Shown here piece by piece: positions 31,437 through 39,329 of a DNA stretch of 64,000 nucleotides; the first letter of the stretch is position 1; each line of letters opens with the position of its first letter. A program made the translations under genes and the position numbers. The DNA is taken from the NCBI RefSeq assembly GCF_018998565.1, contig NZ_JAHNZO010000027.1, forward strand, positions 49,713-113,712. Reading direction: 5' to 3'. The notes beneath the pieces were generated by a model, which saw only the letters and a list, made by a program, of their open reading frames with translations, made no database searches and was not told the origin of the DNA. Origin of the DNA: Paenibacillus oleatilyticus. GTDB taxonomy: Bacteria > Bacillota > Bacilli > Paenibacillales > NBRC-103111.

Positions 31437-32432
31437 TTAAAATAAAGCGTTCTCTTTGTTGATCCGCTTCACGATGGCGTTGGTCACCAGCACCAGAACG
31501 AGTCCGACCACCGATTGATACAGCCCGGCCGCCGTGCTCATGCCGATATTGCCCGTCACCTTTAGTCCCCGGTACACGTATGTATCGATGACGTTGGTCA
31601 CTGGGAACAGCGCGCCCGTATTGCGCGGCACCTGATAGAACAAGCCGAAGTCCGCGCGGAAAATGCCGCCGATCGCCAGCACCGTCAGAATGATGATCAT
31701 CGGCCGGATAAAGGGCAGGGTAATGCTCCAAATTTGCTGCCATTTGCCTGCGCCGTCAATCATCGCGGCCTCGTAATACGACTTGTCGATGCCGATGATG
31801 GCCGCCAGATAGACGACGCTGGAATAACCGACACCTTTCCACAGGTTGACAAGCACGAGAATGTAAGGCCAGTAAGCCGGTTCCGCATACCAGGAGACGC
31901 GCTCCATGCCGAGCGCCGTCAGCGCCTGATTCAGCACCCCGCGATCCACGCTCAGGAAGCTGAACAAGAAATAGCTGACGATGACCCAGGACAAAAAGTA
32001 AGGCAGGAACATGCCGGTCTGGTACATTTTCGCCCACCGACGGCTGACGATTTCATGCAAAATAACGGCCATAATCACCGATAAAACCGTGCCCAGCACG
32101 ATAAACGCAAAATTGTACAGCAGCGTATTGCGCACGATGATGTAAGCGTCTTCGGATTGAAACAAAAATTCGAAGTTTTTGAAGCCGGTCCACTTGCTCC
32201 GCCATATGCTCGCCAGGAAGCCGTCCCGGTCGAAGCGGTATTCCTTAAAGGCAATGATCGCCCCCGGCATCGGCAAATAGCTGAACAGCAGGAAATAGAC
32301 GGCTCCCGGAAGCACCATGAGCAAAAAGGTTTTGTTGCGGTTTAGCTTCTTGAGTGTACGTCCGATGGTTCCCACAAGCTTTTCACCCCCGTTCTTTGCG
32401 TCTGCAAGCTCCATTTCGGAAAACGCATACAT
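31437..32432 (-). CDS. Carbohydrate ABC transporter permease (LplB-type)
   Basis: A 331-aa permease, first gene of the importer operon. It has a helix at 'TFLLMVLPGAVYFLLFSYLPMPG', the EAA loop 'YYEAAMIDGAGKWQQIWSITLPFIRPMIIIL' and terminal 'NKENALF'. The start is uncertain: ATG 32432 has a weak site, whereas GTG 32375 is preceded by GGGGGTG at good spacing. A candidate cre site and promoter lie just upstream, overlapping the end of the response-regulator gene. Confidence 0.88.
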   Translation of the reverse strand: MYAFSEMELADAKNGGEKLVGTIGRTLKKLNRNKTFLLMVLPGAVYFLLFSYLPMPGAIIAFKEYRFDRDGFLASIWRSKWTGFKNFEFLFQSEDAYIIVRNTLLYNFAFIVLGTVLSVIMAVILHEIVSRRWAKMYQTGMFLPYFLSWVIVSYFLFSFLSVDRGVLNQALTALGMERVSWYAEPAYWPYILVLVNLWKGVGYSSVVYLAAIIGIDKSYYEAAMIDGAGKWQQIWSITLPFIRPMIIILTVLAIGGIFRADFGLFYQVPRNTGALFPVTNVIDTYVYRGLKVTGNIGMSTAAGLYQSVVGLVLVLVTNAIVKRINKENALF

Positions 32433-32507
32433 CGCTTTCTTTTCTAACTTTACCCAATGTGGTCCGCGGCAGAAAGTTAAGAAACTATAGAACGGGTGGA
32501 GAAATTA

Positions 32508-32522
32508 TAGAAACGTTTTCAT
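32508..32522 (-). promoter_or_regulatory. Candidate CcpA cre site before the ABC operon
   Basis: On the minus strand ATGAAAACGTTTCTA matches 14 of 15 positions of the Bacillota cre consensus WTGNAANCGNWNNCW and has a palindromic GAAAACGTTTC core. It lies about 75 bp upstream of the permease ATG, at the very end of the response-regulator gene. Confidence 0.5.
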
Positions 32523-34123
32523 CCGTCTCCCAGCTTGCTCCAATTGCGGTATTCCGTCGGCGAGAAGCCGTAATATTTGCGGAACTGCTTGTAAAAATAG
32601 CTCGTATCCGTATACCCGACCCGGGCGGAGATATCACTTGTTTTCAGATTCGATTCAACGAGCAGCGCCTTCGCTTGGGCAAGCCGGTACTTGTTCACGT
32701 AATCGGAAAATGTCTCCCCCGTTTCCTTATGGAAAAGCTGGCCCAAATAAACCGGGTTCATGTGAAAGGCCTGGCTTAGCGTTTTCAAAGACAGCTCATC
32801 CCCATAGCGACGCTCGACCTCGCGCAGCACCTGCCGGATGACAGGGCTGTACTCCCGCTCCGCCGCCTCGGATGCGAAAAGCACGCGGTCGACGAAGCGC
32901 TCGACCAGCTCCTCCAGCTCCTGCATTGTCTGCGGCTTGACGACCTGCGAGAACAAATGCTTGTAATCGCCGATGGCACCCTCGTGCTCCTGCCGCATCA
33001 GATTCGCATGATGAACGGCGGCCGCAAGTACGGCCATCGCCGTGTTCTGGACATCGGACGGCGCAAGCCCTTCCGTCCCCCGGAGACGCGCGAACGCTTC
33101 CCCGACCCAGGCAAGCGCCTCGTCCTTCTTCCCGGCCGACAGCAGCTTGCAGAAATGGGCCAGCTCCGCCTGCGCAGGCGCCGCAGGTTCCGTCGCTGTA
33201 GTTAGAGCAGGCGCTTCGTAGACAAGCGGCCCGTCGTGCGGCGCGAGCACATAGTAGTCCTGCATCCGCTTGGCGGTGCGATAGCTGCGATGGGCCGACG
33301 CCTCGCCCTTGGACGCTTCGCCGACCGTCACCAGCAGCGGCAGACCCCACCGCTCGCGGATGGCGGCTTGCAGCTCCGCCATGAAGCGGACGAAGCCGGT
33401 CCGGTCCGCATCGACATCATTCAGCCCCGCGAGCAGCACAAGATCCCCTTCGAGATCGGCGAACACGGCCTGCTCCGGGCCGTAAGACTGCGCCGTCCGC
33501 TGGCAATACGTCCTTACAGCGGCAATCGTCTCCGCCCGGGACGACACTTCGGCGGTCTCCGCCTGCTCTTGATCGAACAACAGCTTGACGATGCCCACGA
33601 CATACCCCGGCAGGCCCAGCCGGATGCCGAGCAGCTCCTCGCGGTTTCGCAGCTCCTCCGGCTCGATGGCCGCCGTGACCCAGCGGTACAGGAGATTATC
33701 GCGGATAATTTCCAGATGGCGCTTAATGCTCTCTTCCTTGTAGACGGACTGCTCGATTTTGGCAACGGTGGCGGTCAGCGTCCGGATCAATTCTTCCGTA
33801 TTGACCGGCTTTAGCAAATAATTTTCGATGCCGAGCGTGACGCCTTCTTTCACATAGTCGAAATCGTTGTACCCGCTTAAAATAATGAACTTCACGTCAG
33901 GCTGCAGCTCCCTTACGCTGCGAATCAGCTCCAGGCCGTTCATCTGGGGCATCTGGATATCGGTAATCAAAATATCGATCGTCTCGGCCGCCAAAGCTTC
34001 GAGCGCCTCCGCCCCGTCCGCGGCCTTGCCGACAATCTGCAGCCCGTGCCGCTCCCAATCGATCAAATAAGCGAGTCCCTCCATGATGAACGGCTCGTCG
34101 TCAACCAGAAATACGCGATACAT
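32519..34123 (-). CDS. YesN-type response regulator (AraC output)
   Basis: A 534-aa response regulator. The receiver domain (1-120) has acidic pocket 'LVDDE' and phospho-Asp in 'ILITDIQMP' (D55). A central region follows, and the AraC DNA-binding domain lies at about 425-525 (LSLKTLSQAFHMNPVYLGQLFHKETGETFSDYVNKYRL; TSDISARVGYTDTSYFYKQFRKYYGFSPTEYR). Its start overlaps the kinase gene by 23 nt. It probably activates the importer operon directly downstream and the GH85 gene in response to an extracellular glycan. Confidence 0.92.
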   Translation of the reverse strand: MYRVFLVDDEPFIMEGLAYLIDWERHGLQIVGKAADGAEALEALAAETIDILITDIQMPQMNGLELIRSVRELQPDVKFIILSGYNDFDYVKEGVTLGIENYLLKPVNTEELIRTLTATVAKIEQSVYKEESIKRHLEIIRDNLLYRWVTAAIEPEELRNREELLGIRLGLPGYVVGIVKLLFDQEQAETAEVSSRAETIAAVRTYCQRTAQSYGPEQAVFADLEGDLVLLAGLNDVDADRTGFVRFMAELQAAIRERWGLPLLVTVGEASKGEASAHRSYRTAKRMQDYYVLAPHDGPLVYEAPALTTATEPAAPAQAELAHFCKLLSAGKKDEALAWVGEAFARLRGTEGLAPSDVQNTAMAVLAAAVHHANLMRQEHEGAIGDYKHLFSQVVKPQTMQELEELVERFVDRVLFASEAAEREYSPVIRQVLREVERRYGDELSLKTLSQAFHMNPVYLGQLFHKETGETFSDYVNKYRLAQAKALLVESNLKTSDISARVGYTDTSYFYKQFRKYYGFSPTEYRNWSKLGDG

Positions 34124-35954
34124 ACTCGTTCCCCCTTACGCTTCCCGGAATCGTTACGGTCACCGTCGCTCCTTCGCCGGGACGGCTGTCGATCCGCAAG
34201 CCGTACGCTTCCCCGAAGCTGTGCTTCAGCCGCTCATTCACGTTTGTCAGACCGATGGACGCCCCGGACGGTTGCGGCGGATACGCCAAATCTCGCTGCA
34301 GCTGCGCCAGCCGCTCCGGCACGATGCCCGAGCCGTTGTCGGCAACGGCGATGTGGACGTCGGAGCCTTCGGTCCAGCCGCGGATGAGAATCCGGCGCTC
34401 CCGGCCGTCCGGAGCAGCGCCATGGAAGGCATGGCGGATGCAGTTTTCGACGATCGGCTGGAGCGTCAGCTTCAGAATCGTACAGCGGCCCACGGCTTCG
34501 TCGACCGCAATCTCATAGTCGAACCGGTTCGGATAGCGGGCCCGCAGCAGGTTCAAATACAGCCGGCACAGCTGGACCTCGTCCTGAACGGTCACCATCG
34601 TCTCGTGCCTGATCAGATTTTGGAACAGCGCGCCCAAGCTGTAGATCATATCCCCGACATCCCGGTTGCCGTCCATCACCGCTTTGAGCCGGATCGCCTC
34701 CAGCGTGTTATACAGAAAATGGGGCTGGATCTGTGCCTGCAGCGCCAGCAGCTCCGCCTGCCGCTGCTTGATCTCGGACAAGTATACCCGCTGGATGTGC
34801 TCCTGCAGCGTTTCGCACATTTTGTTGAAGCTGGTGGCGATGTGGAACAGCTCGTCTTCCTTCTGCACGGTTACGCGAACCGAGAGATCCCCGTCCTGCA
34901 GCTTGCGCATGGCGCGAATGACTGTCTGCGTCCGGCGCGAGAAATTGATCATCAGCAAATACGACAGCAGCACGGCGGCAGCTACACACAAGCCTGTGCC
35001 TGCGATCACCGTTCGCTTCATCCCCTGAAGTCCTTCGCTTACCTTCGCTACCGGCACAATACTCGCGAGCACAATGCCGCCTTGATTCAATGTCTTCAGC
35101 TGCACATAGGCCGGTTCGTCCAGCGCGACCGGGTCCGATTGGTCCCGCAGGACGTGCATGTAAGGGTAGCTCTGCCCCGTATAGCGCCGGGAGGAATCGT
35201 ACAGCACGGTGCCGTCCGCCGTCAGCAGAAGCAGCTCCCCCTTGAAATCGCTCCGGTCGTTCTGCACAATCCGGTCCATGCCGGTCCATTTCCAATCGAC
35301 TAGCAAGGTACCGTGATTCTGCAGGGTGATCGGATCGTTAATGTCGTTAGCCATCGTAAACATGCGGTTGCGGTCCCCATCCGCTCCCGGCTCGAACGAC
35401 GGCGGCGGCGCGAAGGACTTGGTCTGGCGGATGCGGCGGATCGGCTCGGCAACTTTCGGGTTTTCCGGCCCCGGATAGACGAAGCCCTGCTCCTCCAGCC
35501 CGCGGTACGCGTACAGGAAGCCCTTGACGCTGCTGTACAGCCAGATCGTCTGAATTTCCCGGTCGAAGGCCAGCGATTGGAAATATGAATCCATGTTTTT
35601 GTCGACAAAACCGGCATTGTCCGCAAAACGGTCCAGCCGATAACGAAGATAATCGGAAAAATCGTTGTTCAGAAAAAACAGCACGTCCCGAAGCAGCCGT
35701 TCGTCCTTGTACAATTGGAACACCATCTGCTGACCGGCCTCATACCTGCGCTCCACTTCGTGCGTCGCCCGCTCCAGCACCTGCTTCGCCGCCTCCAGCT
35801 CCTTGCGCGTCGATTGCTCGGCGGCATTGCGGTAAATCAGAACGGCGAGCGCCGTCAAGGAGACGACAATAATGAGCGAATACAGCAGCAAAATTTTGTT
35901 GAACAGCTTCTTCTCGATATGATTTTTGTAAAATGTCCGGACCCCCGAAACCAT
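34101..35954 (-). CDS. YesM-type sensor histidine kinase
   Basis: A 617-aa membrane kinase. Helix one lies at about 15-38, followed by an extracellular dCache-like sensing region (about 40-300), helix two (about 303-325) and HAMP (about 328-380). The His_kinase domain has 'QIQPHFLYNTLEAIRL', where the His is the phosphorylation site. HATPase motifs are 'LTLQPIVENCIRHAF' and 'VADNGSGI...GASIGLTNVNERL'. ATG 35954 is chosen because GGAGGAGGCGCAGTC precedes it; the longer frame is unlikely. It pairs with the overlapping YesN-type regulator. Confidence 0.92.
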   Translation of the reverse strand: MVSGVRTFYKNHIEKKLFNKILLLYSLIIVVSLTALAVLIYRNAAEQSTRKELEAAKQVLERATHEVERRYEAGQQMVFQLYKDERLLRDVLFFLNNDFSDYLRYRLDRFADNAGFVDKNMDSYFQSLAFDREIQTIWLYSSVKGFLYAYRGLEEQGFVYPGPENPKVAEPIRRIRQTKSFAPPPSFEPGADGDRNRMFTMANDINDPITLQNHGTLLVDWKWTGMDRIVQNDRSDFKGELLLLTADGTVLYDSSRRYTGQSYPYMHVLRDQSDPVALDEPAYVQLKTLNQGGIVLASIVPVAKVSEGLQGMKRTVIAGTGLCVAAAVLLSYLLMINFSRRTQTVIRAMRKLQDGDLSVRVTVQKEDELFHIATSFNKMCETLQEHIQRVYLSEIKQRQAELLALQAQIQPHFLYNTLEAIRLKAVMDGNRDVGDMIYSLGALFQNLIRHETMVTVQDEVQLCRLYLNLLRARYPNRFDYEIAVDEAVGRCTILKLTLQPIVENCIRHAFHGAAPDGRERRILIRGWTEGSDVHIAVADNGSGIVPERLAQLQRDLAYPPQPSGASIGLTNVNERLKHSFGEAYGLRIDSRPGEGATVTVTIPGSVRGNEYVSRISG

Positions 35955-36069
35955 GACTGCGCCTCCTCCACATCCGATTTTCCCCAATAAGTCATATGTA
36001 TTCGCGGCTGTCCGGAAATATCGTTTCGGCCTTCGCGGCTTCGGACACCAGCGTGTTTCGGAAAGGGGC

Positions 36070-36116
36070 AAAAAGACCGCCTGTCTCCTTATCCGCAGAT
36101 AAGAGAGACAAGCGGC
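36070..36116 (-). terminator. Terminator of the GH85 gene
   Basis: CCGCCTGTCTC and GAGACAAGCGG arms extended by TTATC/GATAA, followed on the minus strand by TCTTTTT. Confidence 0.75.
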
Positions 36117-36123
36117 CTCCGTG

Positions 36124-38787
36124 CTATTTCGCCAATCCGTTCACTTCGAACTCGTAAATACGAGCGGCCGTATCGCCGCCTTGCGTGGCTTTATCGATCG
36201 TCAGCTTCACGTATCTCGCCTTCGTCAGCGCGATCGGATGCTTGCTCTCCGCGGCCGTATTGCCTTGAACCTGGACGACGTCGCTCCAAGTGCTGCCGTC
36301 GTTGCTCACTTGAATGTGGAAGTCGCGGGTGTTGAACGCGGCCGCTTCACCGCCCGCTTCCGCATGCTTCGCCACAAACTCGCTGATCGTATAGCTCGCG
36401 CCCAGATCGACCGACAACCAATGCGGCCCGCTGCCGAGCGCGCACCACTTGCTGTTGTCCGTCACCTTGCCGTCGAAGGCGTAAGCTGCCGCTTCGTTCG
36501 GTCCGCAAGCTCCGTCCGCCGTCGCCGGCTTGTTCAGGGCGAGATTTTTCACCCCGCCAGCAGCGTCCTTGGTCACCGTGATGAACGCTTCTTTGGTTAC
36601 GGTGCTGTCGCCTACCGAGTTCTTCGCCGTCAGCGTTACGCTGTACGTTCCTTCAACAGCATAAGTAACGACCGGCTGCTTCTCGGTGCTTGTGGACGGC
36701 GTTCCGCCCGGGAACGACCATACCCGCTGCTCCGTCACCTCGGACGATTGATCGATGAACGTCACCGGCTGTCCCGGCGCGACGAGCGTCTTATCCGCCG
36801 CGAACGCCGCTACCGGCTTCGGATACGCCGGCCAGGTCACCATGGTCTGCGCCGCTTTGCCGCGCCGTCCGTCCGCGCTGAGAGCGACGACTTCCAGCTT
36901 CGTCTGCGCTTCCGGTCCGATCCGGCGCAGCATCGGCACGTAGTACACCCGGTTCGGAGTGACGCCGAGCAGCTCTTTGCTGCCGTCCGGCTTCACCCGG
37001 TACACCTCGAAATAGCGGACCGGACGGTCCGTCGCCGACCATTCCAACCGGGCATCACTGTAGATGCCGTCCTTGAACTCCGCTTCCTTCACATTCAAGC
37101 CGCGTACCTCGGGTACAGGGTTCGGATCGTCTTTTGCGTTATAGACGGAAAGCTGCCCGATGTTGACCGAGAAGTCCGAAATCGTCTGCTTCGCATCCGC
37201 ATACAGAGAGATGGCGGCGATCCGCTTACCACGGTACGGATTCAGATTGAACGTCTGCGTATCCCACGTTCCGGGATGCAGGCCGCCCGCGTCAAGGAAT
37301 ACAAACTTGTCGGGCTGATCGGCGAACGACAGTCCCACCTTCAAGTCCGCGTGCTTCGTCTGCGTCTTGAACGTAAGCGACAGCTTCGTATTCTGCTCTA
37401 CGAGCAGGTCCGTCTTGTACAGCTTAAGATTTGTCGCGTTCTGCGGACTGAGCGTTCCTGCCAGCTTCAAGGAGCTGCCGCCGTAATAAGCGGTCGTGAA
37501 GTCGAAGCTCGGCTTCAGCGCCTCCCCTTTGCTCTCTGCAATCCAGCGCCATGTCGGCAGCACATCCTGCAAGCTCCGGTTGTTCCACGGCGTTGTCCGT
37601 ACGACTTCCCCATTCACGGCGAACAACTGACCGTTGCCCGTATTGAAGTTCGTCGTAAACGGCAGATCGTTTATCGGCGACTGCTCTACAACATAGTGCG
37701 CGATGCCCTTCCAATCCGCCGTGCCGGACGTATTGGCCGGGTTGCCGGTCGGACCGACCCAGAATTTATTTTCCTTCGCGTAAAATTGCTCTTGATTTTC
37801 CGACGAGTTGAACGCCCAGTCCGGGCGATAAATGCCGAGCGACGTAACCGCTTTCTTGCCCTCGGGAAAAATCGCGTTCCAGCTAATTTTCGTATCGTAA
37901 CCCTTCGCTTCGACATCGATGCCCGTGAACAGCTCGTACGGGCTGCGGCCCAGGCTCTTGGCCTTGCTCGCGGACGGCTCCAGCGAGCGCCACCAGAAAT
38001 TCAGGAACATGCTGTCGGAGCGGCGTTCGCTGCCCTGCTGCAGGAACATTTGGTTGCGGTCCGTCAGCGCGTTCTGCCAATCGATCGATCCGCTGGATGT
38101 CATCGAGTCATACCACATGATCTGCATCCCTGCCGGCTTTTTCGCCTGCAGGTAAGCAAGGAACTTCTGCATCGCCGCGGCATCTTCCGGCGTAGCGCCT
38201 TCCGTCTCCTGGTTAATAAACCAGCCGTCGAAGCCGTAATAGTTCGCCACTTCGAGCAGCTTATCCGCTACCGGGAACGAACCGTCCGGGTTTTGCCGGA
38301 TCGTCTGCTTCACCCATTCGAACTTTCCTCCGTATACGCTCGGCGGGAAAAAGACGGTGCCCAGCACCGGAACGCCGTTCTTATGGGCTGCATCCGTCAC
38401 GTCCGCGCTCGGCGGCACGATGATGCCTTCGCCCGACGATCCACCCCAATAGACGAGCTTATCGACGTAAGCCCAGTAGCCGAACGTATTCGCGTCGAAT
38501 TTCTCCGACCCTTGCGACGGCACGCCGCTGGTTTGCCGGTTCATCGCCGAAAGCGCTGCCACTTTAGGCTCGACCGTAGCGTGCTTGTTTACCTGATATC
38601 CTGTAAAGCGGTCCTGCAAAGCAATCGTGCTGCGGTTGAACTCCGCATCCTTATCTCCCTGCGGCGTCCAACGGAGCAGATCCTCCGGGAACCAGTAGGA
38701 CGAGTGCGGCTGCGCCGCTTGAGCGCCCGCGGCAAACACCAGGCATGAGAACATGAACAGTAAGAGACCGGTCCATCGTTTTTTCAT
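36124..38787 (-). CDS. Secreted GH85 endo-beta-N-acetylglucosaminidase
   Basis: An 887-aa exported ENGase that cleaves between the two core GlcNAc residues of N-glycans. Signal peptide 1-25 (ending AQAA). The GH85 barrel (about 30-380) has 'LVYWGGSSGEGIIVPP' and 'VPVLGTVFFPP'. Its catalytic N-x-E lies at 192-194 in 'GFDGWFINQETEG', matching the Asn/Glu pair known for Endo-A-type enzymes. A beta-sandwich region follows, then a PKD domain (about 655-745) and a C-terminal F5/8 C (CBM32-like) domain (about 755-885). ATG 38787 follows GGAGGAAGCACG. It lies directly upstream of the kinase, regulator and importer, so the locus likely releases, senses and imports N-glycans. Confidence 0.92.
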   Translation of the reverse strand: MKKRWTGLLLFMFSCLVFAAGAQAAQPHSSYWFPEDLLRWTPQGDKDAEFNRSTIALQDRFTGYQVNKHATVEPKVAALSAMNRQTSGVPSQGSEKFDANTFGYWAYVDKLVYWGGSSGEGIIVPPSADVTDAAHKNGVPVLGTVFFPPSVYGGKFEWVKQTIRQNPDGSFPVADKLLEVANYYGFDGWFINQETEGATPEDAAAMQKFLAYLQAKKPAGMQIMWYDSMTSSGSIDWQNALTDRNQMFLQQGSERRSDSMFLNFWWRSLEPSASKAKSLGRSPYELFTGIDVEAKGYDTKISWNAIFPEGKKAVTSLGIYRPDWAFNSSENQEQFYAKENKFWVGPTGNPANTSGTADWKGIAHYVVEQSPINDLPFTTNFNTGNGQLFAVNGEVVRTTPWNNRSLQDVLPTWRWIAESKGEALKPSFDFTTAYYGGSSLKLAGTLSPQNATNLKLYKTDLLVEQNTKLSLTFKTQTKHADLKVGLSFADQPDKFVFLDAGGLHPGTWDTQTFNLNPYRGKRIAAISLYADAKQTISDFSVNIGQLSVYNAKDDPNPVPEVRGLNVKEAEFKDGIYSDARLEWSATDRPVRYFEVYRVKPDGSKELLGVTPNRVYYVPMLRRIGPEAQTKLEVVALSADGRRGKAAQTMVTWPAYPKPVAAFAADKTLVAPGQPVTFIDQSSEVTEQRVWSFPGGTPSTSTEKQPVVTYAVEGTYSVTLTAKNSVGDSTVTKEAFITVTKDAAGGVKNLALNKPATADGACGPNEAAAYAFDGKVTDNSKWCALGSGPHWLSVDLGASYTISEFVAKHAEAGGEAAAFNTRDFHIQVSNDGSTWSDVVQVQGNTAAESKHPIALTKARYVKLTIDKATQGGDTAARIYEFEVNGLAK

Positions 38788-38884
38788 CGTGCTTCCTCCC
38801 GTTTGGTTAAATTTCGGACTGTCCGGCATGCGTTCCGGGCATCCCCCTCCACCCTTCAGAGGATTCGAAGACGCTCCATATTCC

Positions 38885-38899
38885 ATGAAAGCGCATCCT
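38885..38899 (+). promoter_or_regulatory. Candidate CcpA cre site at the GH85 promoter
   Basis: ATGAAAGCGCATCCT fits every position of WTGNAANCGNWNNCW. It lies a few bases downstream of the leftward -10, where CcpA binding would block transcription. A second, one-mismatch site overlaps the -35 (38921-38935). Confidence 0.6.
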
Positions 38900-38907
38900 T
38901 CCATCCC

Positions 38908-38935
38908 ATTGTATGGAAAAACATAGCGCTTCCAA
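38908..38935 (-). promoter_or_regulatory. Promoter of the GH85 gene
   Basis: On the minus strand TTGGAA (complement of 38930-38935), 16-bp spacer, TACAAT (complement of 38908-38913), about 120 bp upstream of the ATG. Confidence 0.55.
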
Positions 38936-38976
38936 AAGTGGAATTATTAAAGATCCAGTGGACGAAATGAAGAAAC

Positions 38977-39007
38977 TTGATCGATGAACCGCTTTTGGAG
39001 ATATAAT
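38977..39007 (+). promoter_or_regulatory. Possible promoter of the sensor kinase gene
   Basis: TTGATC and a perfect TATAAT (39002-39007) with a long 19-bp spacer. It lies left of the palindromic element, so the leader of the kinase gene would contain that element. Confidence 0.35.
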
Positions 39008-39055
39008 ACTAGGTAAAAGTCCGGCAATAGACCGCGAAACGAGCAATCGTTCCAC

Positions 39056-39265
39056 AGGCTGTTGAGAAAGTGGTTATAATAAATAGAGCAACATACGGAG
39101 GTGGGGTATCTACTGGAGGAGCGATAGCGTTCGCCTTTGTCTGCGGGAAATATCCGCTACTAAGCGGCTTAAATTAAAATTTCCCGCGGACAACAGCGAC
39201 CGGAAGTAGATACCCCACCCCTTCGTAACATCTATTACCTCAATTGACCACTTTCTCAACAAGCT
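39056..39265 (-). mobile_element. MITE-like palindromic element, copy 2 (inverted)
   Basis: A ~210-bp copy in opposite orientation to copies 1 and 3. Terminal repeats are GTTGAGAAAGTGG (39061-39073) and CCACTTTCTCAAC (39248-39260); internal arms GTGGGGTATCTACT and AGTAGATACCCCAC. Similar hairpins flank it: 39036-39053 and 39268-39285, 15 of 18 bases identical. It encodes no protein and lies between a TATAAT box and the kinase start. The rest of the 38788-39329 gap holds the GH85 promoter and nothing else seen. Confidence 0.82.
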
Positions 39266-39329
39266 CAGGAACGAGTGATCGTTCCAGTCCGGACTTTATC
39301 CCCTTCCCGGCAGAAAGGATCGAACATCT

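Noticed and set aside
36121..38748. A long rightward reading frame opposite the GH85 gene
   Set aside because: It is Arg/Leu/Val-rich with no domain signals, an antisense shadow typical of high-GC DNA.
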